DNA from: Tetrahymena elliotti 4EA
Lineage: Eukaryota; Ciliophora; Oligohymenophorea; Hymenostomatida; Tetrahymenidae
DNA: 12,749 nt
Reading direction: 5' to 3'
Assembly (NCBI GenBank): GCA_000231825.2
Contig: JH720309.1
Coordinates: forward strand, 1,261,280-1,274,028
The position numbers were made by a program, and so were the translations under genes. The number at the start of each line of letters is the position of its first letter. The stretch's first letter is position 1. Positions 1-7,206 of this stretch are shown piece by piece. The notes below the pieces were generated by a model, which was not told where the DNA came from, did not search any database, and was given only the letters and a program-made list of their open reading frames with translations.

Positions 1-211
1 ATTCATCACTCTAATAAAATATAATTTTTATCTTTTCAAAATGTTTGGTTTCAGTTTTTTTTACCTACAATAATAATTATTTTAAAAATTTACTTTCAAA
101 AAATTGTGTCTATCAAGTAAAATATTAAAACATCTCTTATTCTATTTCTATTAGATTACAAATAAAAAAAGAGGAAATTAGGTGAGTCAAAGCATCATAA
201 AATAAAATAAG
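1..211. other. AT-rich stretch without a supported gene
   Basis: No LRR exon or other coding signal that I can support. A canonical-looking donor (AG followed by GTGAGT) occurs at 179-186, but the codons before it do not fit the LRR pattern. The nearest possible acceptor, at 216-217, would leave an intron of only about 37 nt, so I do not call an exon here. Confidence 0.4.
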
Positions 212-217
212 AAATAG

Positions 218-356
218 ACTTCTTAAATTGAAAAAATTAGTCACCAAAATGATTGATTTACGAAGTGCCAAAAATTATGATACGGCTTAGTACCTAATAA
301 TTAAATTTAAAATTTAAATATATGGATAAAGCTTTAAAATTATATTTTTATTATGA
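218..356 (+). CDS. possible last exon of an upstream LRR gene (partial, tentative)
   Basis: After the acceptor TAG at 215-217 a phase-2 frame (one base, then 46 codons) runs to TGA at 354-356 with TAA/TAG read as Gln. Its start reads LLKLKKLV, resembling the C-terminal motif of genes C and D (LLKMKRIV) and of gene B (LLLRKKKLV). If real, it is the 3' end of another + strand LRR gene whose body lies left of the window. Against it: the tail after the motif is about 35 residues, longer than in most other copies, and an eight-residue K/L match can arise by chance in such AT-rich DNA. Confidence 0.3.
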
Positions 357-638
357 CTTGTTTTGATTCATAAAATAATTTATATTTAAAAATAATGTTT
401 TCATTTTAATCTAAATATCTAATTAAAAATTTATAACTTAAAAATGAGTTATTGAAAATTAAAAGCAAAAATACAAACTGTTTAAAAATATTCAGACTTT
501 ATCTAAAAATTTCAAATTATTTTTAATTTATTTCACAACTTTCTATTTAGTTTTGAATAAGTTTTTATTTAATTAAATTTTTTTAAAAAGGTAGAAATTA
601 AATAGAAAATAATATTAAAAAGATAAAATAAATGAAAT
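357..638. other. AT-rich intergenic stretch
   Basis: Nothing coding that I can support on either strand. It probably holds the 5' flank of gene A if that gene starts near 639. Confidence 0.4.
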
Positions 639-655
639 ATGAATCAATAGATTAG
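639..655 (+). CDS. gene A candidate first exon
   Basis: ATG at 639-641 begins MNQQI and ends in AG before GTAAAT at 656, a phase-2 donor that matches the phase-2 acceptor at 865. This is the only ATG-plus-phase-2-donor pair I noticed shortly upstream of the array. An overlapping ATG at 632 gives a phase-0 donor and does not fit. The exon is very short, so this is a guess from phase alone. Confidence 0.25.
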
Positions 656-3607
656 GTAAATACTTTTTTTATTAAGTTAAATAAAATAAACTTTCTTTTA
701 ATTGCTAAAAAAGTTTATCTAGTCTGACTTATCTTCTCAAAGCAAAATAATATTGATGTTTAAGTAAATAGTATAACGTTAAAAAATTTATACTTTTTAT
801 TTTAAATTTATTTACTCTTAAATATATTTTGATTCAACTTCCCTTAAATTCTATTAAAAAATAGCAATTTGAAAGTGAGCTAATCAAATTTGAAAGATGT
901 AGGTTCTGCTTTAGAAAGTTGTATAAATTTGATAGATTTAAATATAATGATGTGGTATTTAAGTTTATTGAAATCTTAATTAAACTTTAATCTTATGCTT
1001 AAAATATATTTAAATATTTTGTGATAAGATAAAAAATGAGAAAATTAACATTTATGAATTCATTATTAATCAAAATGTTTATTTATTCAAAAATGGAAAC
1101 AGCATTAATAAAGAAAAGCTCTAGGATTTTATTTTTAGTTTAGAAAAGTGCTAAAACCTGCAAACCTTAAGATTTGATTTTAGGTACTTTTTTAATCTAA
1201 ATTATCTTTTTAATTATGAATAACGAAATCTTAAAAATAAGACTAATTTTAAATCTGAATATTTTTAATTTTGATATTAGAGTATTTTAAAATTGAGTTT
1301 TAAGTTTATCCAAAATTTTCCAAAATTATAAATACTTAATATCTTTTTAGAAGGTTACTCAAAAATATTTGAATTCCTTCCTTTCTGTAATATTTTAATT
1401 TCAATTTTAGATATCATTTGATTTTTAGCCTCTACAATACTTAATTTTTTGCACATTTATGAGTTTTTTTAAAAATTTACGATATACAAAATTCTAATTT
1501 TCTGAAATTTGCATTAATTTCTACGTTTTTTTTTAAGTGATTTTGAAAAATAAACATTTAACTTTTATCAAATATTTAAAATAATCCTTTTATTTGAATA
1601 TTCATTCAAATGAAAACTTTTTATTCAAATGAAATATCATATTCAAAATATTTTTCGAAGATATTCAAATTAAACATTCATAAATAAAACTGAAAAATTA
1701 TTCAAGTTTTTATTTATCAAACACTTTATTAATTTTGGTTATGATTTCATAGAATTTCTTCATAACTATTCCTTATTTTTCTTTCTTTTAAATCTACAAT
1801 TTTGATAAACAAGATTGCAAGTATATTTCTAAATAGGATTTATGTTTTTACATGAATAACTTAAATTCAATACTTTGAATCTAATAAAAATTATTTTTTG
1901 CTCAATGGTACATTTAACAAAGTAAAGAAATAAACTAAATTCTGAAATTGTGGAGGCATTAAATTTTTTGTAATAAACTGTTCTAATCTATTGTTGATAA
2001 TGAAATTTAATCATTTCTACTCAGAAATTCACTTATCTTTTAAATAATCAATATAAATATTATAAATGATATTTATTTGTGGGGAATTTATTTTATTTAA
2101 ATTTCATTAATTTATTTGAATATTTTAATTTATTTAACAAAAATTTACATTTTTTAATTTTCAAATAAAAACGAAGGCCTTCTTTTTTTTTTGCTAATAA
2201 TAAATAAATTAACTAATAAAGATATAGTGATATTGGAACTGCAGGTGTTTAAATATTGAACTCTTGCTTGATTAAATTAAAATCTCTTTAGACTTTAGAT
2301 ATTAATTTAGGTGGTTGTGATACATAGTAAATTTTTTATTATTTGGTAAATTAACTTCATTTTAGAGATTTAATATTTTAATTTAGATAAGAATATGTCG
2401 ATGATGATTGTTTAATTTTTTTAGGTTCTGATTTACCTAAGTACTCAAATCTCACTTCTCTTACTCTTGGTCTATCGTATAAAATACTCAATTTTAATTC
2501 GAAAATTTATTTAAATAAAAAACGATAAGAAATTAAAACAAAAATATAAATTTAAAAATTGTTTATTTTTATACAATCCTATTGAAACATAGCATAGTTA
2601 CTTGCTATTGATTCTTTAAAATAAAATAAAGTTTATGTGCTTTTAGCTCAGATTGTTTACTTGACTTAAGTTTAGGATTATCTAAATGTAAGAATTTATC
2701 ATACTTATCTATTGATTTTGCGTAATTTTTAAAACTATTTCTTTATTTTTTCTAAGTTCAATTAAAAGCATAAAATAATTTTATTAGATCATGAGTGTTT
2801 TTAGATAAAATAGATATTTAGAACTTCATTTATTTTTTGAAATTAAAATTATCAATTTATATTAAATAGCTCAAATTTTCTTGGAGACCATGCTCTTGCT
2901 GTATTCAGTTTACATTTGAAGGACTATGAAAAGCTTAAACATTTATCTCTAAATTTCTCTTAAGTCTACTACTAGTAAAATTATTGCAATTTTTTTCTTT
3001 GTCAGAAATAAGCTTGAAATAACCCTTTATTTTACTTCAAACTAGAAAGAATGAAAAATCATATTTAAAAAATAGAAAGAAAAAATAAAACAAAATTTTG
3101 TTTCAAAATTTTTTAATAAATTTAAATGTTGCAAAATTAAGTCTTAAATTATTAAAAAGTTTGAGGAAAATCAATATTCATTTTTTAGTTCTTTGATAAA
3201 TTTTATTTAAAGATAAAAAAATTTTTAAAATAAATTATTTAATTTTTGATATTTGCTTTCACATTAAAAATTAGATGAAATGAGTTAAAAATTTACTAAA
3301 TATTTAAAAAAATATAAAAGTGGAAATCATCTAAGCGATTAGGGAGTTATTCAATTAAGTTTAAATTTGGCTGAATGTAGATCTCTTTTAACTTTGAATT
3401 TTAATTTTAGGTAAAAATAGATTAGTATTTTAATTTTAATCTATTAATCCATTAATAATATTGCTATTTGCATTTATTTTCAATTAAAGATACTAATTTT
3501 TTTTATCAAGTCATAATAAAGGAGTTACTTAGTAGGGAATCAAATAAATTAATAAGATAACTTAAAAATTGAAAAGGCTAGTCATGAATATAATATTATT
3601 TGAATGA
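639..3607 (+). CDS. gene A: leucine-rich-repeat protein, 90-nt-exon array (exon model)
   Basis: An LRR gene of the ciliate type, split by phase-2 GT-AG introns. Modelled exons are 639-655 (uncertain start), 865-954, 1103-1183, 2228-2326, 2387-2476, 2632-2721, 2870-2974, 3321-3410 and 3511-3607. Internal exons are 81, 90, 99 or 105 nt, all multiples of three and phase 2 at both ends. Joined, the model totals 759 nt (252 aa) with no in-frame TGA. Each internal exon encodes one LRR with the C-x-N-L-x-x-L-x-L or equivalent core; the last exon carries the family C-terminal motif and TGA. No enzymatic domain, signal peptide or membrane segment is visible; the repeat fold suggests protein binding (inference). 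The 1,044-nt gap 1184-2227 holds decayed LRR units, so the gene may be a partly decayed locus. The 5' end is the weakest part. Confidence 0.6.
865..954 (+). CDS. gene A LRR exon (90 nt)
   Basis: Acceptor AAATAG at 859-864, donor TG before GTATTT at 955, phase 2 at both ends, exactly 30 codons' worth. The second half reads GSALESCINLIDLNI, the classic C-x-N-L-x-x-L-x-I core of this repeat. Confidence 0.65.
1103..1183 (+). CDS. gene A LRR exon (81 nt; homologous 90-nt unit begins at 1094)
   Basis: The 90-nt repeat unit is 1094-1183 (begins GNSINKEKL, core LEKCQNLQTLRFDF) with donor AG before GTACTT at 1184. The expected acceptor dinucleotide at 1092-1093 is AA, not AG. A CAG at 1100-1102 keeps phase 2 and would give an 81-nt exon three codons shorter. 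Confidence 0.6.
1331..1420 (+). pseudogene. decayed LRR exon inside a gene A intron
   Basis: A 90-nt stretch reads as an LRR (E7-G8, then FLPFCNILISILDI around the C19/L22/I25 positions). There is no AG at the expected acceptor site (1329-1330) and AT instead of GT at the donor (1421-1422). Best read as a former exon now lying within the intron 1184-2227. A second, weaker trace with a C-I-N-F-Y-V-F core lies near 1520-1540. Confidence 0.4.
1928..2013 (+). pseudogene. frameshifted LRR exon relic
   Basis: After AAAG at 1924-1927 a phase-2 frame reads NKLNSEIVEALNF, matching the first half of the repeat. The second half continues in a different frame as INCSNLLLIMKFN (C-x-N-L core). The frame changes in the T-run around 1964-1969, and the expected donor at 2014 is not GT. 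The unit is about four bases short of 90. Not usable as an exon; probably part of the 1184-2227 intron. Confidence 0.5.
2228..2326 (+). CDS. gene A LRR exon (99 nt)
   Basis: Acceptor ATATAG at 2222-2227, then a phase-2 frame reading DIGTAGVQILNSCL and LKSLQTLDINL. The usual donor position after the L-x-L-x-L core has a GG that does not split in phase 2. A donor TA before GTAAAT at 2327 restores phase 2, so the exon is 99 nt with three extra codons at its end. The following intron, 2327-2386, is only 60 nt. Confidence 0.6.
2387..2476 (+). CDS. gene A LRR exon (90 nt)
   Basis: Acceptor AATTTAG ends at 2386 and donor GTATAA starts at 2477, both phase 2. The core reads LPKYSNLTSLTLGLS, the most typical LRR sequence in this gene. 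Confidence 0.72.
2632..2721 (+). CDS. gene A LRR exon (90 nt)
   Basis: Acceptor AAAG ends at 2631 and donor GC before GTAATT at 2722, both phase 2, exactly 90 nt. It reads LGLSKCKNLSYLSIDF across positions 14-29 of the repeat. Confidence 0.72.
2870..2974 (+). CDS. gene A LRR exon (105 nt, shifted donor)
   Basis: Acceptor AAATAG at 2864-2869 and the 30-residue unit (begins SNFLGDHAL, core YEKLKHLSLNFS) ends at 2959. At the expected donor the sequence is TTAAGT where GTAAGT would be canonical. Fifteen bases on, TA before GTAAAA at 2975 is in the same frame and phase 2, giving a 105-nt exon with five extra codons (ending QVYY plus the split codon). Confidence 0.62.
3064..3153 (+). pseudogene. 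possible LRR exon relic within gene A intron
   Basis: One frame reads FLINLNVAKLSLKL with leucines at the repeat positions, but neither an AG acceptor nor a GT donor is at the expected places. It lies in the 346-nt intron 2975-3320. A weak call, since L/K/N-rich frames are common here. Confidence 0.22.
3321..3410 (+). CDS. gene A LRR exon (90 nt)
   Basis: Acceptor ATAAAAG ends at 3320 and donor AG before GTAAAA at 3411, both phase 2, exactly 90 nt. It reads GNHLSDQGVIQLSL then LAECRSLLTLNFNF. Full match to the repeat pattern including G8 and C19. Confidence 0.75.
3511..3607 (+). CDS. gene A last exon with C-terminal motif
   Basis: After a 100-nt intron (3411-3510, GTAAAA to TCAAG) a phase-2 frame of one base plus 32 codons ends at TGA 3605-3607. 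It reads QKLKRLVMNIILFE at its end, matching the KMKRIV and KSKRLV termini of the other genes in the window. Two other phase-2 acceptors nearby give different frames lacking this motif. Confidence 0.55.
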
Positions 3608-4132
3608 ATTTGTTATAATTGAATCCTATTTCATTCATGTATAATAACTTTTTTAACTTAATAAAATAAATAAGTTTCATAGATATAATTCGAATAAAAC
3701 AAATATTAATAAAATTTCATTTAATAAAGCTTTTCTTAACTTTTTGTTATCCAATTAAAATAAATTACTATTATTTTTCTTTTTATTAAATATTTCAAAA
3801 TAAATAAATATCTTTCATGAAAGAAATTATTTTTACAAATTTATTCATTAGAAAATTTTTGATAATAATTGAAAAGTGATTTGAAAACAAATATTTTTCA
3901 TTTATAAAATATCTTTAAAGAAATAAATATTTATTAAGCGAGCTTTTAATAATCATTTAATATTCAATTATAAATAACTTAAAACAAATTAACTAGATCA
4001 TCCAGCAATCGACAGAACCATAAATAAAATCTTTCAAATAAATAATTTAAAAGTTTAGAATTTCAAGCCAAAAAAAGATATTTATGAGTTTATTTATTAC
4101 TTTTATGTAAAACTTAAAATTTTTAAAAAAAT
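3608..4132. other. AT-rich intergenic stretch between gene A and the tRNA gene
   Basis: No exon or RNA signal that I can support on either strand. It is the 3' flank of gene A and lies downstream of the minus-strand tRNA gene. Confidence 0.45.
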
Positions 4133-4138
4133 AAAAAA
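4133..4138 (-). terminator. RNA polymerase III terminator (T6)
   Basis: Six Ts on the minus strand begin one base after the 3' end of the tRNA gene, the normal pol III termination signal. Confidence 0.8.
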
Positions 4139-4139
4139 G

Positions 4140-4211
4140 CTCCGAGACCGGGAATTGAACCCGGGTCTCCTGCGTGACAGGCAGGAATACTAACCACTAT
4201 ACTATCTCGGA
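4140..4211 (-). tRNA. tRNA-Asp (anticodon GTC)
   Basis: A 72-nt cloverleaf on the minus strand. The acceptor stem pairs TCCGAGA with TCTCGGA, followed by discriminator G, usual for eukaryotic tRNA-Asp. The anticodon arm is CCTGC-CTGTCAC-GCAGG with anticodon GTC. The T arm holds GGTTCAATTCC, the internal B box, and the D arm region TAGTATAGTGGTTAGTAT gives the A box. No intron and no encoded CCA. It is the most GC-rich island in the window and lies between two convergent LRR arrays. It decodes GAC/GAT codons in cytosolic translation. Confidence 0.97.
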
Positions 4212-4900
4212 TTAACTGATTATTTTGACATATTCTATTTAATTTACCTTTCTATTTAAGCTTTTATATAAAATCATTAAATCATAATTATATTTGCTAT
4301 CAAACTTTATCATAATATTATCAATCAGAATAATATATAGACATTCTAAACTTCTGAAAATACATTCCCATTTAACTTCTTATAATTAAAGTATCCTACT
4401 TAAAATAATAGGCTAAAGAAAAGAAAAAAAGAGATTTGCTCTTGAAGAAAGAAATAAAAATAAAAAAAGAAAGAAAACTATTAATTTTAAAAAGTAGATC
4501 TATTTCGTGTATGAATTTCCAAACAACTGATTTTCTATTTCCATTTTTTCCCCATAATAAATTATTTATTAACGAAGATAAAAGTTGTGTATTTTGAATA
4601 TCTTATTGTAATTTTTCATTTAAATTTTCTTCTGTAAAAAAATTATTTGATCTTTTTGTTCAAAAAGAAAATATCCATTTTTTAATTTGTATTTTTATCT
4701 TTGGAATGATTAAGATTTAATTTTGTTGAAATTAAGATTTAATTTTGTTGAAATTAAATGAGGAGATGAAGAAAGTAAAAGTTAGAAATTGCATATAAAA
4801 AGAAACTCTATTTTCTGCTAAACTTAATTAATTGTTAATATCTTAAAGTTTGTATATCTTCTATTGGCATTATTATTAAGTGGGAAGGAAAAATACATTT
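4212..4900. other. AT-rich intergenic stretch between tRNA-Asp and gene B
   Basis: No coding signal that I can support. It contains a purine-rich tract (about 4415-4470) and a 22-bp tandem repeat (listed separately). It probably serves as 3' flank of gene B and 5' flank of the tRNA gene. Confidence 0.45.
4709..4757. repeat. 22-bp direct tandem repeat, about 2.2 copies
   Basis: 4709-4730 and 4731-4752 are identical, 22 bp each, beginning ATTAAGATTTAA; a third partial copy (ATTAA) follows. A small local duplication in intergenic DNA, without obvious function. Confidence 0.9.
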
Positions 4901-5117
4901 TCAAAAAAACAAATTTTAATAAATCATATTAATTCCGTAATAGAGCTAAAGTACTGATATCTAATGAGTTAAATTCTCCCCTTTGTTAATTTAATAATAT
5001 ATGGTATATACCAATTATTGATCATAAAAGAAGTGATTAATTAGTTTCACCAATTTCTTCTTCCTTAATAATAATTTTTTTAGACTTTTTTTCTCTGCTT
5101 GATCAATATTATTAAAG
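4901..5117 (-). CDS. gene B last exon with C-terminal motif and long tail
   Basis: Acceptor AAATAG ends at 5118 after a 99-nt intron. The phase-2 frame reads DQAEKKSLKKLLLRKKKLV, closely matching the ends of genes C and D, and runs one base plus 72 codons to TGA at 4903-4901. Other family members stop within about ten residues of this motif. Here about 48 more residues follow, suggesting that the ancestral stop was lost or that the true end is elsewhere. Confidence 0.55.
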
Positions 5118-6854
5118 CTATTTAATTAATTAATTTTAAATCTTATGAAAATAAAATAAATTGTGAAAGAAATTATCATGGGAATGTCAAACTAAATCTC
5201 AAATAATTTTTTTTACAATAAATCAAGTTTTAAGTGTAAGATTTTGTGGATTTTTGCAAACTTAAAGCTAAGGAGGTTATTAAATGAATTTAATTTCTTC
5301 TATTTTATATTTTAATTATTAAGCATTAATTTAAATAAATTATAATAGAAATTTGAGAAATAAAATATTATTTTGAAATTTAACTAAAAAATGAATGAAA
5401 AGATATTTTTTGCAAAATCATTTTTTACTTTTCAATTAAATCCAAAAAAAAGTAAAAAAATAAAAAAACATTACTAGAGACAAAGAGTAAAACTTTATAA
5501 ATTAACTTGATTTAAAATCACAGAGTATAAGTCTTCTAATCCTTATTAACGAATGTAATTAGACCTAATTCATATTTACATACCACATTTTAATTTATCC
5601 ATATTTTATTTAAAAATATAAATAAAAATATTTGTTTGATTTGAGATATTCTTTTTAATATGGAATAATAATGGGCTATCATGTTAAAAATATTGTTTTT
5701 ACTCAAATTCAAATTCTAGATGTTAAAGATTTTGAAAATTTACCAAAGATGAGCTTAAGTTTTGTGCTCCTTATGGATCAATATAATTATAACTTTTTTT
5801 ATTTAAATACGCTTTAAATATATTAAAGAAGAAGATTTAAATAATCAAGAAATGAAGTGCATTTCTTTAGAATAGCAAACTAAAGTAAATTATCTTTATT
5901 TATTTATTTAAAATTACTTTATTTATATAATTAATTTAGAGAGGTTGGTGTACTTAGATAATTTTTTGCTAATCTAGAAGCTGCATCAGCATAAAAGAAT
6001 GATATACTATTACAAAAAAAATAACTTGTAAAAATTGCTCCTCTATTTTTAATTGATTGTAATAAAATTTTTTTACTAAATCTAAAAAGTCAATTGTTAG
6101 AGATTTTAGGGCTTTGAAATATCTGATGCTAGTTAAACAACACCCTCAGAACCTATTTAGTTACAACTTTTAGAGTTTAAAAAAGAATTTATTAATGTGA
6201 TAGATACTCAATTCTCAACTTGAATAAATTTTTTTGTCACCATCAAATAATATTTAATATTAAAATAGAAAGTAAAAATAAAACATTTTACCCAACATCA
6301 AGAAATAAATTTTAGAGATGAGGGTAATTTTTAAGAGCTGAGCCAATATTAGATGCACCTTCTGCTCCTATTTAGTTCAACCTAAAATATATGATAATAT
6401 CAATTGTTAATAAAATGAATAAAAGAAAGGGTGAAAAGATGGATATTGATTGATAAAAATATTTTTCAAAGAAGTCTTTGAAATCCTTCTATTTTATTTT
6501 TTATTTTTTTTTATGGAAAAAATATAAAATTATAATTAAAAAATTTTACATATTAAATTGAAGTATTATTAATATAAGCTTAAACACTAGTATTAAATAG
6601 CATTTATTTCATGAAAAGAATATTTGTAAAGATGAGTTTTTGGGTCAATCGAAATTTGTAGATATTTTGAAAATAAAATCTTTATTATATGTAAACAAAC
6701 TCTCTCAAAATTTAATGATTTTATTGTTTTTATGAATTGAAACTGCCTCCTTCAAATATTTTACTTTAGTTCAATCTGCAAACTTAAGAGATTAATAAAT
6801 TTTGATAAAGCAGGATATAAATCTTTCAAATCCTAAATGGCATTTAAATTAGAT
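4901..6854 (-). CDS. gene B: leucine-rich-repeat protein, 90-nt-exon array (possibly a pseudogene)
   Basis: Minus-strand LRR gene built like gene A. In gene order the visible exons are 6854-6765, 6381-6292, 6166-6077, 6006-5918 (89 nt, breaks frame), 5792-5703, 5564-5475, 5267-5217 (51 nt) and the last exon 5117-4901. Five exons are exactly 90 nt, phase 2 at both ends, each with a clean AG acceptor and GTAA donor. The consensus repeat is most typical here (for example NQIGAEGASNIGSALKN in 6381-6292). The 89-nt exon would break the frame if spliced in; skipping it keeps frame, because all others are multiples of three. No start codon was found; the 5' part may lie near 6964-7053 or be lost. 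No domain other than LRRs is visible. Either a decaying copy or a gene that skips one exon. Confidence 0.58.
5217..5267 (-). CDS. gene B truncated LRR exon (51 nt)
   Basis: Donor TT before GTAAAA (G at 5216), phase 2. The homologous unit seems to start at 5299 (acceptor ATAG, then RNQI matching N2-x-I4), but that gives 83 nt and a frameshift against the second half. A CTTAG acceptor ending at 5268 gives an in-frame 51-nt phase-2 exon reading KILHLKLDL, the end of the repeat. Confidence 0.42.
5475..5564 (-). CDS. gene B LRR exon (90 nt)
   Basis: Acceptor GAATTAG ends at 5565 and donor TA before GTAATG (G at 5474), phase 2, exactly 90 nt. It reads SNYIRQQGLEDLYSVI then NLQSFTLCL, with N2, I4, G8, L12, N21 and L22 in place. 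Confidence 0.72.
5703..5792 (-). CDS. gene B LRR exon (90 nt)
   Basis: Acceptor AAAG ends at 5793 and donor GA before GTAAAA (G at 5702), phase 2, exactly 90 nt. It reads YNYIDPQGAQNLSSSLVNF and QNLQHLEFEF; every anchor residue of the repeat is present. Confidence 0.75.
5918..6006 (-). pseudogene. gene B frame-breaking LRR exon (89 nt)
   Basis: Acceptor TAATAG ends at 6007 and donor A before GTAATT (G at 5917). The unit is recognisable (ADAASRLAKNY, then TSLNQL) but is 89 nt, with leucines shifted by one residue in the second half and a phase-1 donor. I found no in-frame alternative donor. Included, it would break the downstream frame; skipped, it leaves an intron of 284 nt. Confidence 0.55.
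6077..6166 (-). CDS. gene B LRR exon (90 nt)
   Basis: Acceptor AAAAG ends at 6167 and donor TA before GTAAAA (G at 6076), phase 2, exactly 90 nt. It reads CNQIGSEGVVQLASDI then PQNLQQLTFQI. Five of its glutamines are TAA or TAG codons, so it is invisible under the standard code. Confidence 0.75.
6292..6381 (-). CDS. gene B LRR exon (90 nt)
   Basis: Acceptor TTTTAG ends at 6382 and donor GG before GTAAAA (G at 6291), phase 2, exactly 90 nt. It reads LNQIGAEGASNIGSALKN then YPHLQNLFLDV. The best match to the consensus repeat in the window. Confidence 0.78.
6638..6727 (-). pseudogene. possible LRR exon relic in a gene B intron
   Basis: One frame reads QNIYKFRLT at repeat positions 20-28, but there is no donor or acceptor at the expected places. 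It lies in the 383-nt intron 6382-6764, about twice the length of most introns here, as expected if a former exon is buried in it. Weak. Confidence 0.22.
6765..6854 (-). CDS. gene B LRR exon (90 nt), first clear one
   Basis: Acceptor TAAAG ends at 6855 and donor AA before GTAAAA (G at 6764), phase 2, exactly 90 nt. It reads SNLNAIQDLKDLYPALSKF then INLLSLQIEL. Confidence 0.72.
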
Positions 6855-6963
6855 CTTTAAAATTATTTTATAAAAAAATTTAAATAAGACAAAAAACTAA
6901 TAATAATAAATACAAAATTAAATAATATTTTTAAAAAATTAACTTAATATTAATAAGTTTTAC

Positions 6964-7053
6964 CTAAAATCAATTTCAATGACTGTTTAAGATGAAAAAG
7001 ACAAATTTAAAAACTTTATATTGAAACAGAATAGCAAAATTTTTTTTTGTGAG
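6964..7053 (-). pseudogene. possible degraded LRR or first exon of gene B
   Basis: A donor AG before GTAAAA (G at 6963) sits where an upstream exon would end. The last codons before it read TVIEIDF with I/I/F at repeat positions 25, 27 and 29, but position 22 is Gln and no AG lies 90 nt upstream. It may be a decayed LRR exon or the end of a non-LRR first exon. No ATG-led frame is convincing. Confidence 0.25.
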
Positions 7054-7206
7054 AATGTACTGTTTAAATTTATTGAAGTATGAAAAAAAACAAAAAAATA
7101 ATTTACAAAAATAAAATTTAACAAACATTAAAATAAACAATTTTTATTTATTTAAGTTAATTCGTTCAAAAATAATTTTCAAATTTAAGAAATCATATTT
7201 TTTTTT
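7054..7206 (-). other. 3' flank of gene C, conserved with gene D
   Basis: AT-rich sequence downstream of the gene C stop. Parts align with 9915-10078 downstream of gene D (for example TTTAAATTTATT and TAACAAACATT blocks), so it belongs to the duplicated segment. Probably 3' UTR. Confidence 0.5.

Noticed and set aside
660..745. LRR-like reading (CQKSLSSLTYLL) upstream of gene A exon 865-954
   Set aside because: The spacing is off by one residue, the frame lacks an acceptor, and a phase-2 donor nearby (at 766) belongs to another frame. Could be a relic but too weak to annotate.
1184..1275. Possible LRR directly after the 1103-1183 exon (NLNIFNFDIR)
   Set aside because: It starts at the donor of the previous exon with no acceptor, and GT falls out of phase. 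The resemblance is limited to the last ten residues.
3541..3607. Alternative frames for the last exon of gene A
   Set aside because: Acceptors at 3522 and 3532-3535 also keep phase 2 but give frames ending in IEKASHEYNII or stopping early, without the family C-terminal motif.
5671..6118. About 149 codons open on + with the ciliate code
   Set aside because: It is antisense to three gene B exons with clean splice sites. With only TGA as stop, open runs of this length are common in AT-rich DNA, and it shows no domain pattern.
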